Of a stretch of 5,724 nt of DNA, positions 5,372 to 5,724 are shown piece by piece. Below the pieces are notes generated by a model that saw nothing but the letters and a program-made list of their open reading frames with translations, had not been told where the DNA came from and did no database searches. This DNA comes from Ruminococcus sp. (GTDB lineage: Bacteria; Bacillota; Clostridia; Oscillospirales; Acutalibacteraceae), in contig JAFLSL010000081.1 of NCBI GenBank assembly GCA_022510985.1, positions 1 through 5,724 on the forward strand. The letters run 5' to 3'. Numbering within the stretch: the stretch's first letter is position 1; every line of letters starts with the position of its first letter. The position numbers and the translations under genes were made by a program.

Positions 5372-5644
5372 ATGAAAAATAAAAAGCTTGCCGATATTTT
5401 GTTTTTTATCGGAATTTGTATAATAATTTTCGGAATACTTTTGGGAGCCGTGCTGGGATTTGTACTCGGCGGGGGCGGCTTTAATTTTGTGCCGTCGATA
5501 ACAGTGTGGCTGCTTTGTGTAATAGGCGGAACGGGCTTTGTCAGCGTGTCGGGAGCTGTGAACGAAGCTAAGGAAAAGAAAAAAGACGACGAAGAAATGT
5601 TAAGGCTTATTATTGAGAGTATAAAAAAGGAAGAAACAAAATAA
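5372..5644 (+). CDS. Small two-helix membrane protein of unknown function
   Basis: I do not recognise this 90-residue protein. Two hydrophobic segments are clear: about 8-33 (ILFFIGICIIIFGILLG and onward) and about 42-62 (SITVWLLCVIGG and onward). They are joined by a short Gly-rich turn with GGGG (33-36). A charged, probably helical tail (63-90, rich in Lys and Glu, with KEKKKDDEEM) follows. Lys residues before helix 1 and the charged tail suggest both ends are cytoplasmic. There is no signal peptidase site or catalytic motif. ATG 5372 is supported by GAGG 9 bases upstream (5359-5362). It is divergent from the hyd operon across a 252-base gap, and nothing in its sequence ties it to hydrogenase. 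Reading of the opposite strand here is open for 126 codons but gives low-complexity Ser/Ile/Pro-rich sequence without an SD, so it is judged a shadow. Confidence 0.72.
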   Translation: MKNKKLADILFFIGICIIIFGILLGAVLGFVLGGGGFNFVPSITVWLLCVIGGTGFVSVSGAVNEAKEKKKDDEEMLRLIIESIKKEETK

Positions 5645-5660
5645 GAATTAATATGCCTAT

Positions 5661-5686
5661 CCTCTATATCCAAAATTTGATAGAGG
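5661..5686. other. Hairpin downstream of the small membrane-protein gene
   Basis: CCTCTAT (5661-5667) pairs with ATAGAGG (5680-5686), with possible further CAA/TTG pairing in the 12-base loop. No T-run follows on either strand, so it is not a standard terminator. It could be a weak terminator, an mRNA 3' stabiliser or an operator for whatever follows the window. The rest of 5645-5724 shows no gene that I can support. Confidence 0.35.
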
Positions 5687-5724
5687 CACAAACGTCAGGG
5701 GGATATGAATTTTAGATAGAAATG

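Noticed and set aside
5311..5691. 126-codon minus-strand frame opposite the small membrane protein
   Set aside because: Low-complexity Ser/Pro/Ile composition and no SD; the plus-strand frame has a proper SD, a clear two-helix design and a charged tail.
5696..5724. Start of a further plus-strand gene at the window end (purine-rich AGGGGG then ATG)
   Set aside because: The ATG at 5705 meets a stop after three codons, and the ATG at the last three bases is too far from the purine tract to be supported.
1..5724. CRISPR array, tRNA, rRNA, insertion sequence or phage genes
   Set aside because: No regular spaced repeats, no cloverleaf-like or ribosomal RNA sequence, and no transposase, integrase or phage-like reading frame were seen.

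Overview
The window looks like chromosomal DNA from an anaerobic, gut-type member of the Clostridia (Ruminococcaceae/Oscillospirales-like). This is inferred from moderate-to-low GC, AGGAG-type ribosome binding sites, sigma-A-like promoters, a BspA-type leucine-rich-repeat surface protein with bacterial Ig-like domains, and a complete [FeFe]-hydrogenase maturation set. The genus cannot be fixed from sequence reading alone.

Layout, left to right. Bases 1-960 (+) are the 3' part of a surface/secreted protein: five BspA-type leucine-rich repeats, a proline-rich linker and two Lys-rich Big_2-like domains. The gene starts before the window. A perfect 13-bp hairpin at 968-998 separates it from the convergent minus-strand cluster and probably terminates both. 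The minus-strand cluster is transcribed from right to left. It reads TM1266-family regulator (5119-4862), hydE (4869-3832), hydG (3640-2225) and hydF (2212-1016). To its right, a divergent small two-helix membrane protein of unknown function lies at 5372-5644 (+).

How the genes work together. HydE and HydG are radical-SAM enzymes, and HydF is the GTPase scaffold on which the 2Fe subcluster of the [FeFe]-hydrogenase H-cluster is completed. HydG supplies CO and cyanide from tyrosine. The TM1266-family protein is habitually encoded with these maturases and is annotated as a putative regulator. No hydrogenase structural gene is in the window.

The most interesting material is non-coding. (1) The operon has a good promoter (TTGAAA-N17-TAAAAT, 5252-5224) whose roughly 100-nt leader must cross a strong intrinsic terminator (5164-5137) before the first gene. 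An alternative pairing that would disrupt this terminator is visible. The leader also holds a possible 7-codon peptide with two adjacent tyrosine codons, behind an SD identical in sequence and spacing to that of the first real gene. Tyrosine is the HydG substrate, so tyrosine-responsive attenuation is a testable though speculative idea. (2) The 191-bp hydE-hydG gap contains a terminator-like hairpin. It also contains a 97-nt element closed by a 16-bp stem that abuts the hydG SD, with an internal segment able to pair with that SD. Together these suggest RNA-level control of [FeFe]-hydrogenase maturation at two points.
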